Source of the DNA: Pomphorhynchus laevis
Taxonomy: Eukaryota > Acanthocephala > Palaeacanthocephala > Echinorhynchida > Pomphorhynchidae
Direction: 5' to 3'
NCBI GenBank assembly: GCA_012934845.2
Contig: WNNJ02003354.1
Location: 38,253-102,252, forward strand
Length of the DNA: 64,000 nt
Shown: positions 32,745-43,860 of the stretch, piece by piece
Numbering within the stretch: position 1 is the stretch's first letter
How the letters are laid out: every line of letters begins with the position of its first letter
Position numbers and translations under genes: made by a program
The notes under the pieces: model-generated
Told to the model about the DNA's origin: nothing
Databases searched by the model: none
Seen by the model: only the letters and a program-made list of their open reading frames with translations

Positions 32745-33470
32745 ATGAAATATATGTTTACATACATATAATTATGATATATGCGTATTTAACTCTAATA
32801 ATTTTTATTCAATAAGCGTACAAATTTATTTAAGTAGACTTATTCGTAATAAAACTAATATTTTATATAGTTGATAATGATTCATTATTTAAAGCTAATA
32901 TTGATGATGAAGAACGTATATATCTTGATATGAACATTAAATATGTTCAGAATATGAATGTGTTCTAACTGTGAAAAAAATAAATCTAAATTATATAAAG
33001 AAATGAAATATATGTTTCGATATATTGATGATATATGTGTATTTAACTCTAATAATTTTTATTTAATGAGTGAACAAATTTATTTAAGTAGATTTATTCT
33101 TAATAAAACTAATATTAATAATAAAGAAGGTACATATCTAGATATGAGAATAGTTAAATAACTTTATTCAACAAAATATTATTAAAATATAAAATTTACA
33201 ATATATAAATCAAAAAAATATTATTAAAAATGCATTCAAACTTAAGCGAAAAATTGGAATGGCTAAATAATAAATAATATACTTTGTATTAGAATAAGAT
33301 AAGTGATAAACAAATTATATCAGAGAAATATTTAATTAGTATGTTTTTGCCCCCTTTGCTATGTTGGGTAGAGGAATATAGGCTGAATCTTTGTAACATA
33401 ATAGTTTCTCCTGATGACCTCTGATCATTATTCTGATACATCTTTTGTTATTTATTCGTCAATTAATGAT
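32745..33470 (+). mobile_element. Naiad-like PLE copy 3 (broken)
   Basis: Reverse-transcriptase catalytic region FRYIDDICVFNSNNFYLMSE and INNKEGTYLDMRI in one short frame (32958-33161), preceded by a second, more decayed copy of the same segment. It ends in a 3' UTR with GCTATGTTGGGTAGAGGAAT and the TCTCCTGATGACCTCTGATC tail. The foldback scar near 32874 sits at the same target as the insertion in copy 1. Confidence 0.65.
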
Positions 33471-33795
33471 AGATATATTTTAGGCTTATCAAAATAAACC
33501 GAATATAAACTTTTGCACTTCGAAATATACCTGACTACAAGGAAAAATTAGATATTGATATTGATTTCAAGCACATACTTTCAGTATTTAAAAAGTACTA
33601 AAAGTATATGAATATCGATCTTGCTGTCGACATTCTAAAGACCAAAGCCATCAAATTTCGCTTTGGCAAAACCGATAAATCTTTCGTATTTCTAATTAAT
33701 CATCTCTTATAAATCTCTAGGCGTTCATTTTCCCTACACATAATCATTTCGTCTCTATTTTGAATAAAAATCATGTTGTATTATCGACCACGTGC

Positions 33796-34128
33796 TCATC
33801 GAAAACTTCCAAGTTTATCCGTATAAGGTCTCTTTCGATTTTTTAAAGTAGATCCTTTAGTCTGTTTTTTACATCTCGAATTTGCATTATCAAGAGAACA
33901 AACTTTTATGTTAGAATAATTGTCCTCGTCGGATGACCGGAAAACCAGGTTGCCAGGTTGTATGCAACGACTACGGTCCAATTGAACAGAGTGAGCTGAA
34001 GTCAGCGATTTTACGTATTCGCGAATATACACATATGGCGTTTTCGCACATGATTCTTTACCAACAAAATTGCTTTTGGCATTTGAGCGTGCAGCAATGA
34101 TTGCTTTTGATGATTTCCTGCGCACCAT
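33796..34128 (-). CDS. Hypothetical small basic protein
   Basis: 110 residues from ATG at 34128 to TGA. Rich in Lys, Arg and Ser (MVRRKSSKAIIAARSNAKSN at the start, LKNRKRPYTDKLGSFR at the end), with no signal peptide or membrane segment, so a nuclear or nucleic-acid-binding protein is possible. Composition is more even than the surrounding DNA. It lies between PLE copies, so it could be a host gene, one exon of one, or an unrecognised element product. I do not recognise the family. The upstream 325 bp (33471-33795) show nothing else. Confidence 0.4.
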   Translation of the reverse strand: MVRRKSSKAIIAARSNAKSNFVGKESCAKTPYVYIREYVKSLTSAHSVQLDRSRCIQPGNLVFRSSDEDNYSNIKVCSLDNANSRCKKQTKGSTLKNRKRPYTDKLGSFR

Positions 34129-35390
34129 CCACTAAGATTAATTAATACAGAGAAGCTTTAATTAGATATTGTATTATTATCTAAATGTATTTCAACGTAT
34201 ATCAATTACTTCTATATTGTATATAAGCATTTAATATCAAAAACTTTGATACAAATGTGGAAAGCATCTTCGTTGAAATTTCTGATTTTAACTTACGTAA
34301 GCGAATTTAGTATGTAATTTGATAGATAACGTATACCTGCGAACTTATGTTGTTAAATTAAAACATGACAAGTATTTAAGTTTCGCAAATCAGAAATTTT
34401 ATAAAATAAAAATTTTATTGAAAAATAAAAACACAAATAGATGCAATTTAACGCATAGATCTTTAAAGATATCTTGCCTGATAAAAATAATTGCGGTGAT
34501 TCTTTCAGATAAGTAATCACTTAATACTTAAGAAATGCATAGAATTCAGAAATCAGTTATGCTGTGGTTAAAGATTACCTTAAAATTTATATTAACTCAA
34601 AGCTTAGTAAAACGGCTTTAGAAAAATGTTTCAAAATATAATTATAGAATATTTACTATAAAAATTTGTTTCTACGATTAAATTTAAAAATTAAAGTTAA
34701 TTCGGACAATTTATTCCAAATTTAAAAATCTATTTGGTTTTTATGACTATAAAGATTAATTAACAAAATTAATAATTATATAATAATTATTATTTAATAA
34801 TAATCTTTTGATAAAAAATATAACATAAATAATATGGATTTTTGATTATAATATCTATGACTTTTTGAATTAAACTACATTCTTTAATAATATTTATTAA
34901 TAATACAGATTTTGATGACAATAACTACCATTTGTTGAAAAATTAAAAATATGAAAATATTTCGGTCTAAATTTCAATATTTTGGAAAATTAATAAAATA
35001 TAAAGATATATGCAATATTACATATTACATATCAATATTACAAATCGTAATATATGCAATATTAAGGATATATGCAATCCGTAATTTTTCAGTTTAAAGG
35101 CAATATTTTGTCTAAATACGGAAAAATCGAATAATAGATATTTTCGATTTTAAAAAATATCCACCTAAACATTTGTTTTTAATGCTCACTGATTAATCTA
35201 ATATTAAATTATTATTTGCATATCGGCGTAAAAATAGATATAAAATATTCGAATAATGTACTAATCATATTATATTATATTTTATATATTATAATATATG
35301 CTCTGTACATATTTATTAATGTTGGATTAACGAGAAACCAACATTTGTAATTAATAAAACGTATTTATTACTATTATATGCAAATTCCGA
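34129..35390. other. No gene recognised
   Basis: Very AT-rich DNA with no convincing frame. Short ATATGCAATATTA-type repeats occur at about 35005-35080. Confidence 0.5.
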
Positions 35391-36140
35391 AATGTTCATC
35401 AAATTCAAAACCAATATTAATGATAAAGAAGGTGTATATCTAGATATGAACATTAAATTAACATTAACTAAAACTACTATTAATTTATATCGTAAAGATG
35501 ACATATTTAAATTTACAAGAAACATATTTTTGCATGAGCATTCATGCATACCATATAATATAAAATATAATACATTAAATAATGAAATTTTAAGAATTGC
35601 AACAATATGTAATGATATTGGCTTTCTTCAAAATCATTTAAATAATTTAATAGATACATATTTTAAACTAGGTTACTATAAAAATAACATCAAGCAGAAA
35701 ATAGTAAAATATATAAATCAACACAATAATATAAAGAATAAATTTAAACTCTAAAGTGGCAAATTTTTATGGATGGATAATAAATAATATACTTTGTATT
35801 AGAATAAGATACTAGATAGTTTTATCAGAGGAAATACATCATTAGCATGTATTTGGCCCCGCTGCTATTGTTGGGTAGAGGAGTTAGGGGCCGAAACCTG
35901 ATAGCATAGCAGTTCCTCCTGATGACCTCTAATTCCTTATTCTGATACATCGTCTGTTATTTATTAATCAATTTAATAATTTAATAGGTGCATCTTTTGA
36001 ATTAGGTTTCTATAAAAATAACATCAAGCAGAAAATAACAAAATATAGAAATCAACAAAATATTAAAAATAAATTTAAACTCTTTATCGGAAAATTTTCA
36101 TGGGTGGATAATAAATAAAATATTTCTTATTAGAATAAAA
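35391..36140 (+). mobile_element. Naiad-like PLE copies 4 and 5, 3' ends (broken)
   Basis: Frame 35392-35754 (120 residues) preserves the reverse-transcriptase C-terminus: INDKEGVYLDMNIKL, then INLYRKDDIFKFTRNIF, HSCIPYNIKYNTLNNEIL and a terminal KLGYYKNNIKQKIVKYI, typical of the PLE thumb. It is followed by the 3' UTR and tail (to about 35980). A second, shorter copy of the C-terminus plus UTR follows at 35985-36140 (ATAACATCAAGCAGAAAATA repeated). Confidence 0.7.
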
Positions 36141-37316
36141 TACCTGATAAATAGCAACTATTTGGCTACGCTTCTATGTAATAAAGTAATACCGCAAAAA
36201 TTGATATTCTCGGAGAAAATAGAAACTTTGCTTTTCCATATTCCTTAAGCGGGTAGATTGAAGTTTATACCAAGTTTTTAAAAATGTGCGTAATTTCGTC
36301 CATAGCGAGTTTTAATATTTTTAAATAATTGATCGATAAATGCATCTTATCGATCAATATCGATCAATTATATCAATCAAGCATCTTCTTAAAAAAATTT
36401 TCCTTTCCCCTTTAAGGTAGTAGATCGAAGGTTATCCAAGTTTTTTAAAATATGCGAAATTTCTTCCAGATCAAGTTTCAATATTTTTAAATCAATATCA
36501 ATAAAATGCACATATGATTTTATCTAATATTGAATTAAAGTATAAATATATGTTGACGATCGTTTTACAATGTAGAATTAAAAATGTAAAAATATGCACA
36601 TGTTATGATATGAAAATTTGTCGTAAATTTTAAATTTAATTACTATTTTGCTAAAATATTTAAATTCAAATCAAAAAGCATTTATAGTCGTCTAAACCAT
36701 TTGGTACTTTAAAATTATATTTTAATCATAATCTTGTTTAAACGTTAAAATTTCGAGAAATATGTGTTAATATGAGTGAGATTATTTAATTTTTAATTTT
36801 ACTTAAAAATAATTAAAATTATTTTTTAGTACTTAAACTGCTTTCTTAAAAAATTTTAATAAACATTTTAATATAATAAAATTTTTTTATTATAAATAAA
36901 ATAATTAATTACAATTCTATGTAATTCTAAGTGAATCTTATAGATAAATATGTATAAGTAGATCAAATATATGAGATCTGCAGAAAGAATTGTTATCGAG
37001 TATCGGCTCTAAACAAAAAATCACACTGTATATGAATTCAAGGGTGTTGTTTATTTGCTGCATGAAACGTTTTGAAAAAATTTTATTTCACATATTTCTA
37101 GATTCGATTTTAATCTAGAAATATTTTTTGGAGAAATCAGTTAAAATACTAAAAAATAAATTTTAATTATTTTTTAAATAAATTAAATAATTTTAAAATT
37201 ATTTTTTATTATTTTTTAAATGATATCTTAAAAAATTATCTGGATTAAAAGAGTATCATCGCGTAGTATTTTGTGAAATAAAAATAAAAAACGGTTTCTT
37301 GCACTAAACAAACAAG
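36141..37316. other. No gene recognised
   Basis: AT-rich DNA. Two related segments at about 36230-36320 and 36400-36500 (TTTTTAAAAATGTGCG/TATGCG, then ATTTC, near CGATCAAT runs) suggest an old duplication. No coding sequence seen. Confidence 0.45.
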
Positions 37317-38060
37317 TCCCGAAAATGGCTTTATGGATGATAATAAATAATATACTTTGTATTAGAATAAGATACACTAGATAATCAAATTTCATCAAAG
37401 GAAATTCGTCAATACCATGCCGAAACCTAATAAAATAGCAGTTTCTCCTGATGACCTCTATTTCTTATTCTGATAGAACGTCTGTTATTTATTAGTCAAT
37501 TCATAAAAATTGACTTTTATTTTAAATTTCAATTTTTTATTTTAACTTGATATAAATTATATGAAATTTTATATAAAAATTATTTATTATTTATTACTTA
37601 TTACTTAATTATTAAATAATTATAAAACAATTATTTATTGTTTATAATTATTTATTATTTAGTTATTTGAATTATTACTTAATTATTATTAAATTGTTAC
37701 TCATATTCATTACTTTTGGATTCTTGTTTACGATCTGTTGGTTATGTCGGATTTTTAACTAATTCATATTTTATCCAAATGAGGAAGCAATGCTAATATT
37801 TAAAAATAAAACAATATTGATATAAAATTATTAATAATTATTTTAAATTATTTAATTATTTAATAAATTAACTATTTAATTTTTATTCAGCATTATTTTT
37901 AATAAATTACGTGGACTCAGCTTATATGATCTATTAGCAATCAATCCGATTACAAATCAGTCTTGAGATCTCAATTTATACTGAGATCCTAAAGTATTTT
38001 CCTAAGGCAAACTTATAAAATACGTAGACTCGGTTAGATGATCTGGTATTTTTCGGTATA
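37317..38060 (+). mobile_element. Naiad-like PLE copy 6, 3' UTR and tail only
   Basis: Begins with the UTR motif TGGATGATAATAAATAATAT, then CCGAAACCTAATAAAATAGC, the TTTCTCCTGATGACCTCTAT box and the terminal boxes near 37910 and 38022. No coding sequence remains. Confidence 0.65.
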
Positions 38061-38170
38061 ATTTTTTCAAATTATAAACTGATGAAACTCATTGAGGCAG
38101 GGATTATAGGTTAATCTGATTTCCACGAGCTTATCAGCTGAATTAACCAGATGAAAATAGAAATATCTTC

Positions 38171-38584
38171 ATGCACAAAATGGATGCATCTGTCAGTGGA
38201 TCTCAAAGGACTGTTGCTAAGGTGGAAGACGATGATCACATTGACGATGTAATTGACCTGTATGAAAATCTTCGTAAGAATAATTCGAGATCAAATGTAA
38301 ATCAAGATGCAGCACAAAACGGAGACGGCGATGATGCAGAAAACCTTATCAAACCTCATCTCAGTAGTAGTCGAAAACGGAGACAGAACGGACATCTCTG
38401 GAATATAAGGACGGAGATGCTGAATAAGGGGATCTATTATAAGTTGGAGATACAATCTTATTTTTACAAGCAACTTAAAGTTATTGAAATAATAATTATT
38501 AAATTAGAAATTTATTGTGAAAATCAAATTTCATTGTGTTTCGTGATGTCTCGTGACCATATGAGTTCGAGTATTTTTGATTAA
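38171..38584 (+). CDS. Hypothetical acidic/coiled-coil reading frame
   Basis: 137 residues from ATG at 38171. The first half is hydrophilic and acidic (VEDDDHIDDVIDLYENLRKN), then a basic patch (SSRKRRQNGHLW), then a helix-like segment (YKLEIQSYFYKQLKVIEIII) that could be a short coiled coil like those closing transposon-derived DNA-binding proteins. I do not recognise it. It sits directly after a PLE tail and may be a single exon of a longer gene or a transposase remnant. Confidence 0.35.
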   Translation: MHKMDASVSGSQRTVAKVEDDDHIDDVIDLYENLRKNNSRSNVNQDAAQNGDGDDAENLIKPHLSSSRKRRQNGHLWNIRTEMLNKGIYYKLEIQSYFYKQLKVIEIIIIKLEIYCENQISLCFVMSRDHMSSSIFD

Positions 38585-39265
38585 TACATCACACTTATAT
38601 CTTAATTATTTTAAATAAAGATCTAATTGTTAAATATGATGTTATTTATTACAAATGATAAATAGATTGGCAAATTAAAACAATATAATTTTTCTTCAAT
38701 ATAATTTATTAGTAATTATTTATTATTAAGTGATCTTGTAATTGTAGCAGTCAGTAATTTAGAGAATGTTTGTATCTCTTTTTGCTGAATTATATTAAGT
38801 AACTAAGTGCCTTATTGATATTTTCCGGTTTATTTCTCTATAATTAAAGATAATTTATTTAGTTAATTATCAGTTAATCATCGTCGTAATGATGTTATTT
38901 ATACGTTATTAAAGCAAATGTCGCAACAATCACATACTCTAAAGTTATTAAAACATTAAACATAACATTAAATCACAAAACCTAAAATAAAACATACTAT
39001 CAATTATTATCAAAAATTAAGATGAAATATAAACGTTGTGTAGAATAAATTCTACTGAAGAATGCCGGTAAAACATTACGATTAGAAATAAATATACACG
39101 ATCGACAATCAGATTTGAACTTTCCATAAATTAAATGGTGCGAAAGTGAAATGATTACTCATGATGAGAATTTCTGGATAAGCTAGCTCGGTGACGAAGA
39201 AATACAAATTAGTTTGATTAACTTAAAAATATTTTATACAGTTCTTAATGCTTGAAAATAATGCA
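38585..39265. other. No gene recognised
   Basis: AT-rich spacer. A short stretch of more even composition at 39050-39200 has no long frame. Confidence 0.5.
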
Positions 39266-39716
39266 TTAAGAATATTAAGCTTTAATTTCGATTTTAAATT
39301 TTAACTTGATATAAATTATATTAAATATTTTATAACAATCATTTATTATTTAATTATGCATTATTTCACTATTTGAATTTTATTTAGCATTATTTTATTT
39401 ATAAATAATATAAAATACATAGACTAAGTTAACTGATCTGATTTAATACTCATCAAGAATCTTAAATGATAAAACGTTTATTTTAAGAGTTTATAAATTT
39501 AAATAAAAATAAAAATAAAAATTTAAACTTTAAATTTAATTTGATAAGAATTATCCAATTAGCATTATTTTTAATTTATAAATAGTATAAAATACGTAGA
39601 CTCAGCTAGCTTATCTGATTTATATATAAATCAGATATATATTATATATATAAATTATTTATATGATTTATTTGATTTTGAAATATAGTAATATGTAAAT
39701 TACTGAATTTTTGTTA

Positions 39717-39752
39717 GGTAAGCAACTATTTTGAACAAAATAGTTGCTTACC
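39717..39752. repeat. 17-bp perfect hairpin
   Basis: GGTAAGCAACTATTTTG at 39717-39733 and its complement at 39736-39752, with a 2-base loop. It is adjacent to the tandem duplication. Confidence 0.85.
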
Positions 39753-39756
39753 ATTA

Positions 39757-39861
39757 AAATAATTTCTTAAATAAAAACGACTACAAAATATATTTCTGAT
39801 TTCTGAATAAAATAATTTCTTAAATAAAAACGACTACAAAATATATTTCTGATTTCTGTTT
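39757..39861. repeat. About 54-bp tandem duplication
   Basis: Two consecutive copies of a segment beginning AAATAATTTCTTAAATAAAA and ending in GATTTCTG; the copies appear identical, so the duplication is recent. Confidence 0.85.
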
Positions 39862-40602
39862 GGCAAAAGTGACATTCTATAATTATTAATTATTTATTAT
39901 TATTTATTTATTTTTAATTATTTATTATCTAATTATTTATTTTTATAAATAATTATATTATTTTTATTTATTAAAAATCGAGCACACCTGTCATGATGGG
40001 TACATTGCGTCATTAGCATGTATCGGCCCAGAAGCTATGTTGGGCCGAAGAATATAAATTGAAACCTGATAACATATCAATTCCTCCTAATAACCTATAA
40101 TCCTTATTCTGATACATTGCATGTTATTTATAAGTCAATTTATAAAAAATTGACTTTTTTAAAATTTCAATTTTAGATTTTAATTTAATATAAATTATAT
40201 AACATGTTATATAATTATTAATAATTATGCTCATCATTAATTATAAATATTTATAAATTATCATTATTATTTATAATCATTGTTTATTTATCATCTTATT
40301 TACTTATTTATTTATAAATTTTTAATTATTTATTATTTAATTTTTTATTTTTATTTAGCATTATTTTTAATTTTTAAATAATATGAACTACGTAGACTCA
40401 GTTAGCTGATTTTTTAAATTATAAATTTAAAATTAAAATTTTCATTAATATTTCATAAAAATTTTTAATTTCTGAAGCTGCTAGTAGTTACTAGCGAAAT
40501 ATCATAATAATTTTTGTTGTCGTTCAACTATACCTGATTGTTCCTGGATATTTAAAATTACGTGTCGGAGATTTTATTACGTCCCGGAAATCGATCGCGA
40601 TA

Positions 40603-41256
40603 ATGGCTGTTAGAGCAAACAGCAACCTCGGCTTGCTGGGAGATCTCTGGTTTCCCGAATTCAGGACAAGTTCAACCACGTCCGAGTTGTCGAGTAAGTC
40701 CGCTCGCCATTTGGCTGAAATATCGAAGACATGTAGAACACTGAAACCGTGTACGGTTGATAATAGAATTTTCTGGAATACTCAAAGGATAAACTTGGAT
40801 TGCCCTCGGACCATATCGTCTTGTTCGAAGCAACAGTACCCGCTAGTCAGAGCCCTATATCCCGTGATGACAGTTTACCCCTTGGATCCGTCGCTATTAC
40901 TTAAGATCGTCGAGTTTTTTGTATGTTATTTTAAGCTAATCTCCGATTAGGTTCAGTCAAGAATCCGTTATTCCATTGTGTGTTTAAGTTTGTAAGTAAT
41001 GTGATATTTTTGTGTATATTATCTCTCAAAACTTTTTTATTAAAAAAACTTTTTTACATAAAAAAGTTTCTTTCTGTCTTCTCTCAAAACTTTTTTATTT
41101 GTAAGTATTAAAAACCAAGAATGTTTTGTAAATGTTTCAAAATAAAAATTATTAGTCAATGTTTCAAAATTGCAGCCAACCTCGACGTTTCCTGCATCGT
41201 CGTTTGAAGTTCTAGCTGGAAGTAATTTGAGGGATCCTAACACTAATCAATTCTAA
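40603..41256 (+). CDS. Unrecognised two-exon gene, 132 residues
   Basis: Exon 1 is 40603-40920 (ATG at 40603, donor GTATGT) and exon 2 is 41176-41256 (after TTGCAG, ending TAA). Both junctions are phase 0 and the joined protein is fully open: 106 plus 26 residues. Exon 1 also reads on past the donor for nine more codons. The protein starts MAVRANSNLGLLGDLWFPEF, has a Ser/Thr-rich middle with five Cys, and near the junction reads YPLDPSLLLKIVEFF then PTSTFPASSFEVLAGSN. No signal peptide, membrane segment or known domain is evident. Composition is clearly more GC-rich than its flanks, as for the other host exons, so I take it as a genuine host gene. Function unknown. Confidence 0.6.
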
Positions 41257-42273
41257 AACAAAAAAGCTTTACGATGCCTGAAAATGACAGATAAGTTCAT
41301 TTTTAGGAAGCGTCTTCCAAAGCTGACGAAGGTCGTACACTGAAGCCATGGATAAACCATATCCGCTGAATATCAGCGATATATCTTCTCATCAGATAAA
41401 TTTGTACTAGAGAATTCTACGGTTCTATAAATTTTGCTGATATCAATTGTCTTCAACATAAAAATTACACAGGAATAACATCTGTGTAGAGATTGTAACA
41501 TTACAGTTTACAAATACGTACATCTAAATGTCAGACATGTGTATGTTATAAATGAGTAATTTGTCTAAGTAAAATAGTTCTTATTTTTTGTAACTCTCCA
41601 TTCACATTACAAATTTTACATTTCAAATGTGAATAGAGAAATTACATTTAAAATGTGAATTATAGGGTATATATTGATAACACATTACATATATGTGGAA
41701 AGCGGCAAGCAGAACTGTCATATGCTACCTTATTACTGATAAGTTTATGTGATGAATGCCAGATATATTTTATATTATTAAAATCAATTAATTATTGTTA
41801 ATCATTTGTATTTAATTAATTATTTATTATTACATTATTACTGATAAGTTTATGTGATGAATGCCAGATATTTTATATTATTAAAATATATTAATTATTG
41901 TTAATCATTTGTATTTAATTAATTATTAATTATTATGGAATAATGCAAACATTATTAATGTTATTTTTTATATTTTTTCATTTTTGCATATCATAAATTA
42001 TTATAATATTGTAATAATTATTAATACTTGATGTTTATTATCTTATAAATAATTATTATATAAAATGTAAGTATTTTATTATGTTATAGTTATTATCTAT
42101 CATTTTGTTATTTTTTAATTAATCATTAAAAATTGTATATTTTCATTTTATTTATTTATTATTATTTGCAAAACAATATTCTCACAATATTGCGTATGAT
42201 ATTATGATGTTATATTATATGATGTTGCAACGATGATGCATACTGCCCGTGCATTGTCTACCAGTAAATGGGA
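41257..42273. other. No gene; contains 105-bp tandem duplication
   Basis: Intergenic DNA downstream of the two-exon gene and of the minus-strand ligand gene (convergent). At 41730-41834 and 41835-41939 there is a tandem duplication of about 105 bp (TTATTACTGATAAGTTTATG...). The remainder is AT-rich. Confidence 0.65.
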
Positions 42274-43272
42274 TTAGTATATGTAATTTCCAAAATAAAT
42301 CGAATCTTCAGATTCAGCCTCAGATTTAATTTTATCACCAAGTGTATGGCCAAGACAATCGCAGTTTTCGGCTCCAACTTTTACTTTCCCAACTGTGATC
42401 AAACCATTTTGCTGTTCATAGATAATATCTTCTGTCCTATAAGCAGTAATTACACAACATTTGCCAGGTTGATAAACTCGTTCACTTAGCACTACGTCTT
42501 TTAGTTCTCTACCAAAGTCATCATCTAAAAGCTGTTTACAATTTCCTAGGCAACGGGTAACATAAAATTTCTTGGGCATAATGATATTAAAATTTAAACG
42601 TACTTTTTCAGTTGGGACAATTGCAGCCCATAGACAACAATCATAATCTGAGCAATCAATTAATACATGCTTGAACCCGTCTTTGATAATTTCTTTATCC
42701 CATTCCGATCTCTTCGATATCCGTTTTTCTACGAAAAGTTCGACCGTGATATAAACATTAATACGGTCATCATCCGAATATATAAGTTTACCTTGAAAAC
42801 TATCATTAATTGATAATGTTGATTTGCCGGCATCTAGTTTAAATATCTTATATGTCTTGTATTTAGTTTTATTTAATTGTTGCTGATCATTCGAAACTAG
42901 GTAGGCTTTCAAAGCATTTGTTTCAAATGGATTAAATTTACTTTGTTTAACTGACGACAACTTTATATTATTCGTATGTACTGTTTGCATCAGGGATGCT
43001 ACCAATATGTGGGCTGAACTGATCGAATACGATTCATTGGTTGCTCTGAGAGAATTAATGTCAAATTTTGCAATAAAGGTTGCATAACAATTGGCTCCTG
43101 TCGTATTGGTACATTCTCGTTCCGTTAATGTTGCTTTAACTGTTATTGAAGTGTAAAACGGGTTTATCAGTTTAGCTGCAAGTGATATTGGATGGATTAA
43201 CGGCAGAATTAAAATAGTACAAATAATGATCATTGTATGTATTCGAACAATTAACCTATTTGGCATAAACAA
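42274..43272 (-). CDS. Divergent TGF-beta superfamily ligand 1
   Basis: 332 residues in one exon. Residues about 13-33 are hydrophobic (secretory signal peptide). Residues about 35-188 are prodomain-like and contain N-x-S/T sites. A dibasic site, ISKR (185-188), may mark processing. Residues 207-306 carry the cystine-knot pattern: DCC, then IIMPKKFYVTRCLGNC (compare WIIAPxGYxAxYCxGxC), then PGKCC, then ENCDC. Spacings between these Cys groups (about 28, 26 and 30) fit TGF-beta ligands. The two Trp of the classical first loop are missing. A 26-residue tail follows the last Cys, whereas most family members end within one or two residues. Ligands of this family are secreted dimers that bind Ser/Thr-kinase receptors. 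The subgroup (BMP or activin-like) cannot be set; the leading CC recalls activins. Confidence 0.75.
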   Translation of the reverse strand: MFMPNRLIVRIHTMIIICTILILPLIHPISLAAKLINPFYTSITVKATLTERECTNTTGANCYATFIAKFDINSLRATNESYSISSAHILVASLMQTVHTNNIKLSSVKQSKFNPFETNALKAYLVSNDQQQLNKTKYKTYKIFKLDAGKSTLSINDSFQGKLIYSDDDRINVYITVELFVEKRISKRSEWDKEIIKDGFKHVLIDCSDYDCCLWAAIVPTEKVRLNFNIIMPKKFYVTRCLGNCKQLLDDDFGRELKDVVLSERVYQPGKCCVITAYRTEDIIYEQQNGLITVGKVKVGAENCDCLGHTLGDKIKSEAESEDSIYFGNYIY

Positions 43273-43860
43273 ATATGAACATTGTTGGTAACTAGTTGAT
43301 TACCGATTAAATAAATAAATTTATTTAATTCAGTTAATTTTAAATAATTTATTATATTTAGATAATTACCTTCGACTAAAACATTCAAAATTATTCACAG
43401 ATCATGCAAGTATGAATTATTCAAATGGCGCCATGTTTTATTATTGTCTATCACATTATATACCCAACCATTGGTGAACCGTTTTACCGTTATTTAATAG
43501 TAATTAAATTTAGTTATCCATTTATTCCGTATGTTGATTTCTTTTATTATCATTACAGGATCACTTCAATACTGATTTCAACAATAAAAACTAAACTTGG
43601 AAACTTAAGCTTTATCGATAGTATGTTAATTACTACATTTCGTGTTTAGTTTCTCATTTCCGCGTCTGATGTATTTGTGAAGGCCGGTTTGATAAGTTGC
43701 ATTATGGATTAACAATTTGAGAATATGTAAAGCCAACATATATTTCTCTCGTTCAACTAAAATCCCACTAGTGCCGAGTAATACAAAATCGTTTATTTCA
43801 ATTGAAAAGCATTGTTTGGTATATAAACGTTGATTACTAATTAAATCGTCGTTTTACTTG
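43273..43860. other. Upstream region of ligand 1; no gene recognised
   Basis: Should contain the promoter of the minus-strand ligand gene. A plus-strand frame at 43425-43649 is hydrophobic and AT-driven and has no recognisable feature, so I do not call it a gene. Confidence 0.45.

Larger units (their letters stand above)
39266..40420 (+). repeat. Three worn PLE tails
   Basis: Tail copies at about 39270-39445, 39520-39630 and 40010-40415, each ending in a TACGTAGACTCAG-type box. The last also has AGCTATGTTGGGCCGAAGAA and CTGATACATTGCATGTTATT. Between them lie the hairpin and tandem duplication listed separately. Confidence 0.6.

Noticed and set aside
42274-43272. Reading ligand 1 as a Trunk/PTTH or neurotrophin-type cystine-knot protein
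   Set aside because: The CxGxC motif after an IIMP-type segment, the CC pair and the terminal CxC with 26-30 residue spacings fit TGF-beta better.
43425-43649. Hydrophobic plus-strand frame upstream of ligand 1
   Set aside because: It looks like AT-driven composition with no signal peptide pattern, domain or splice context.
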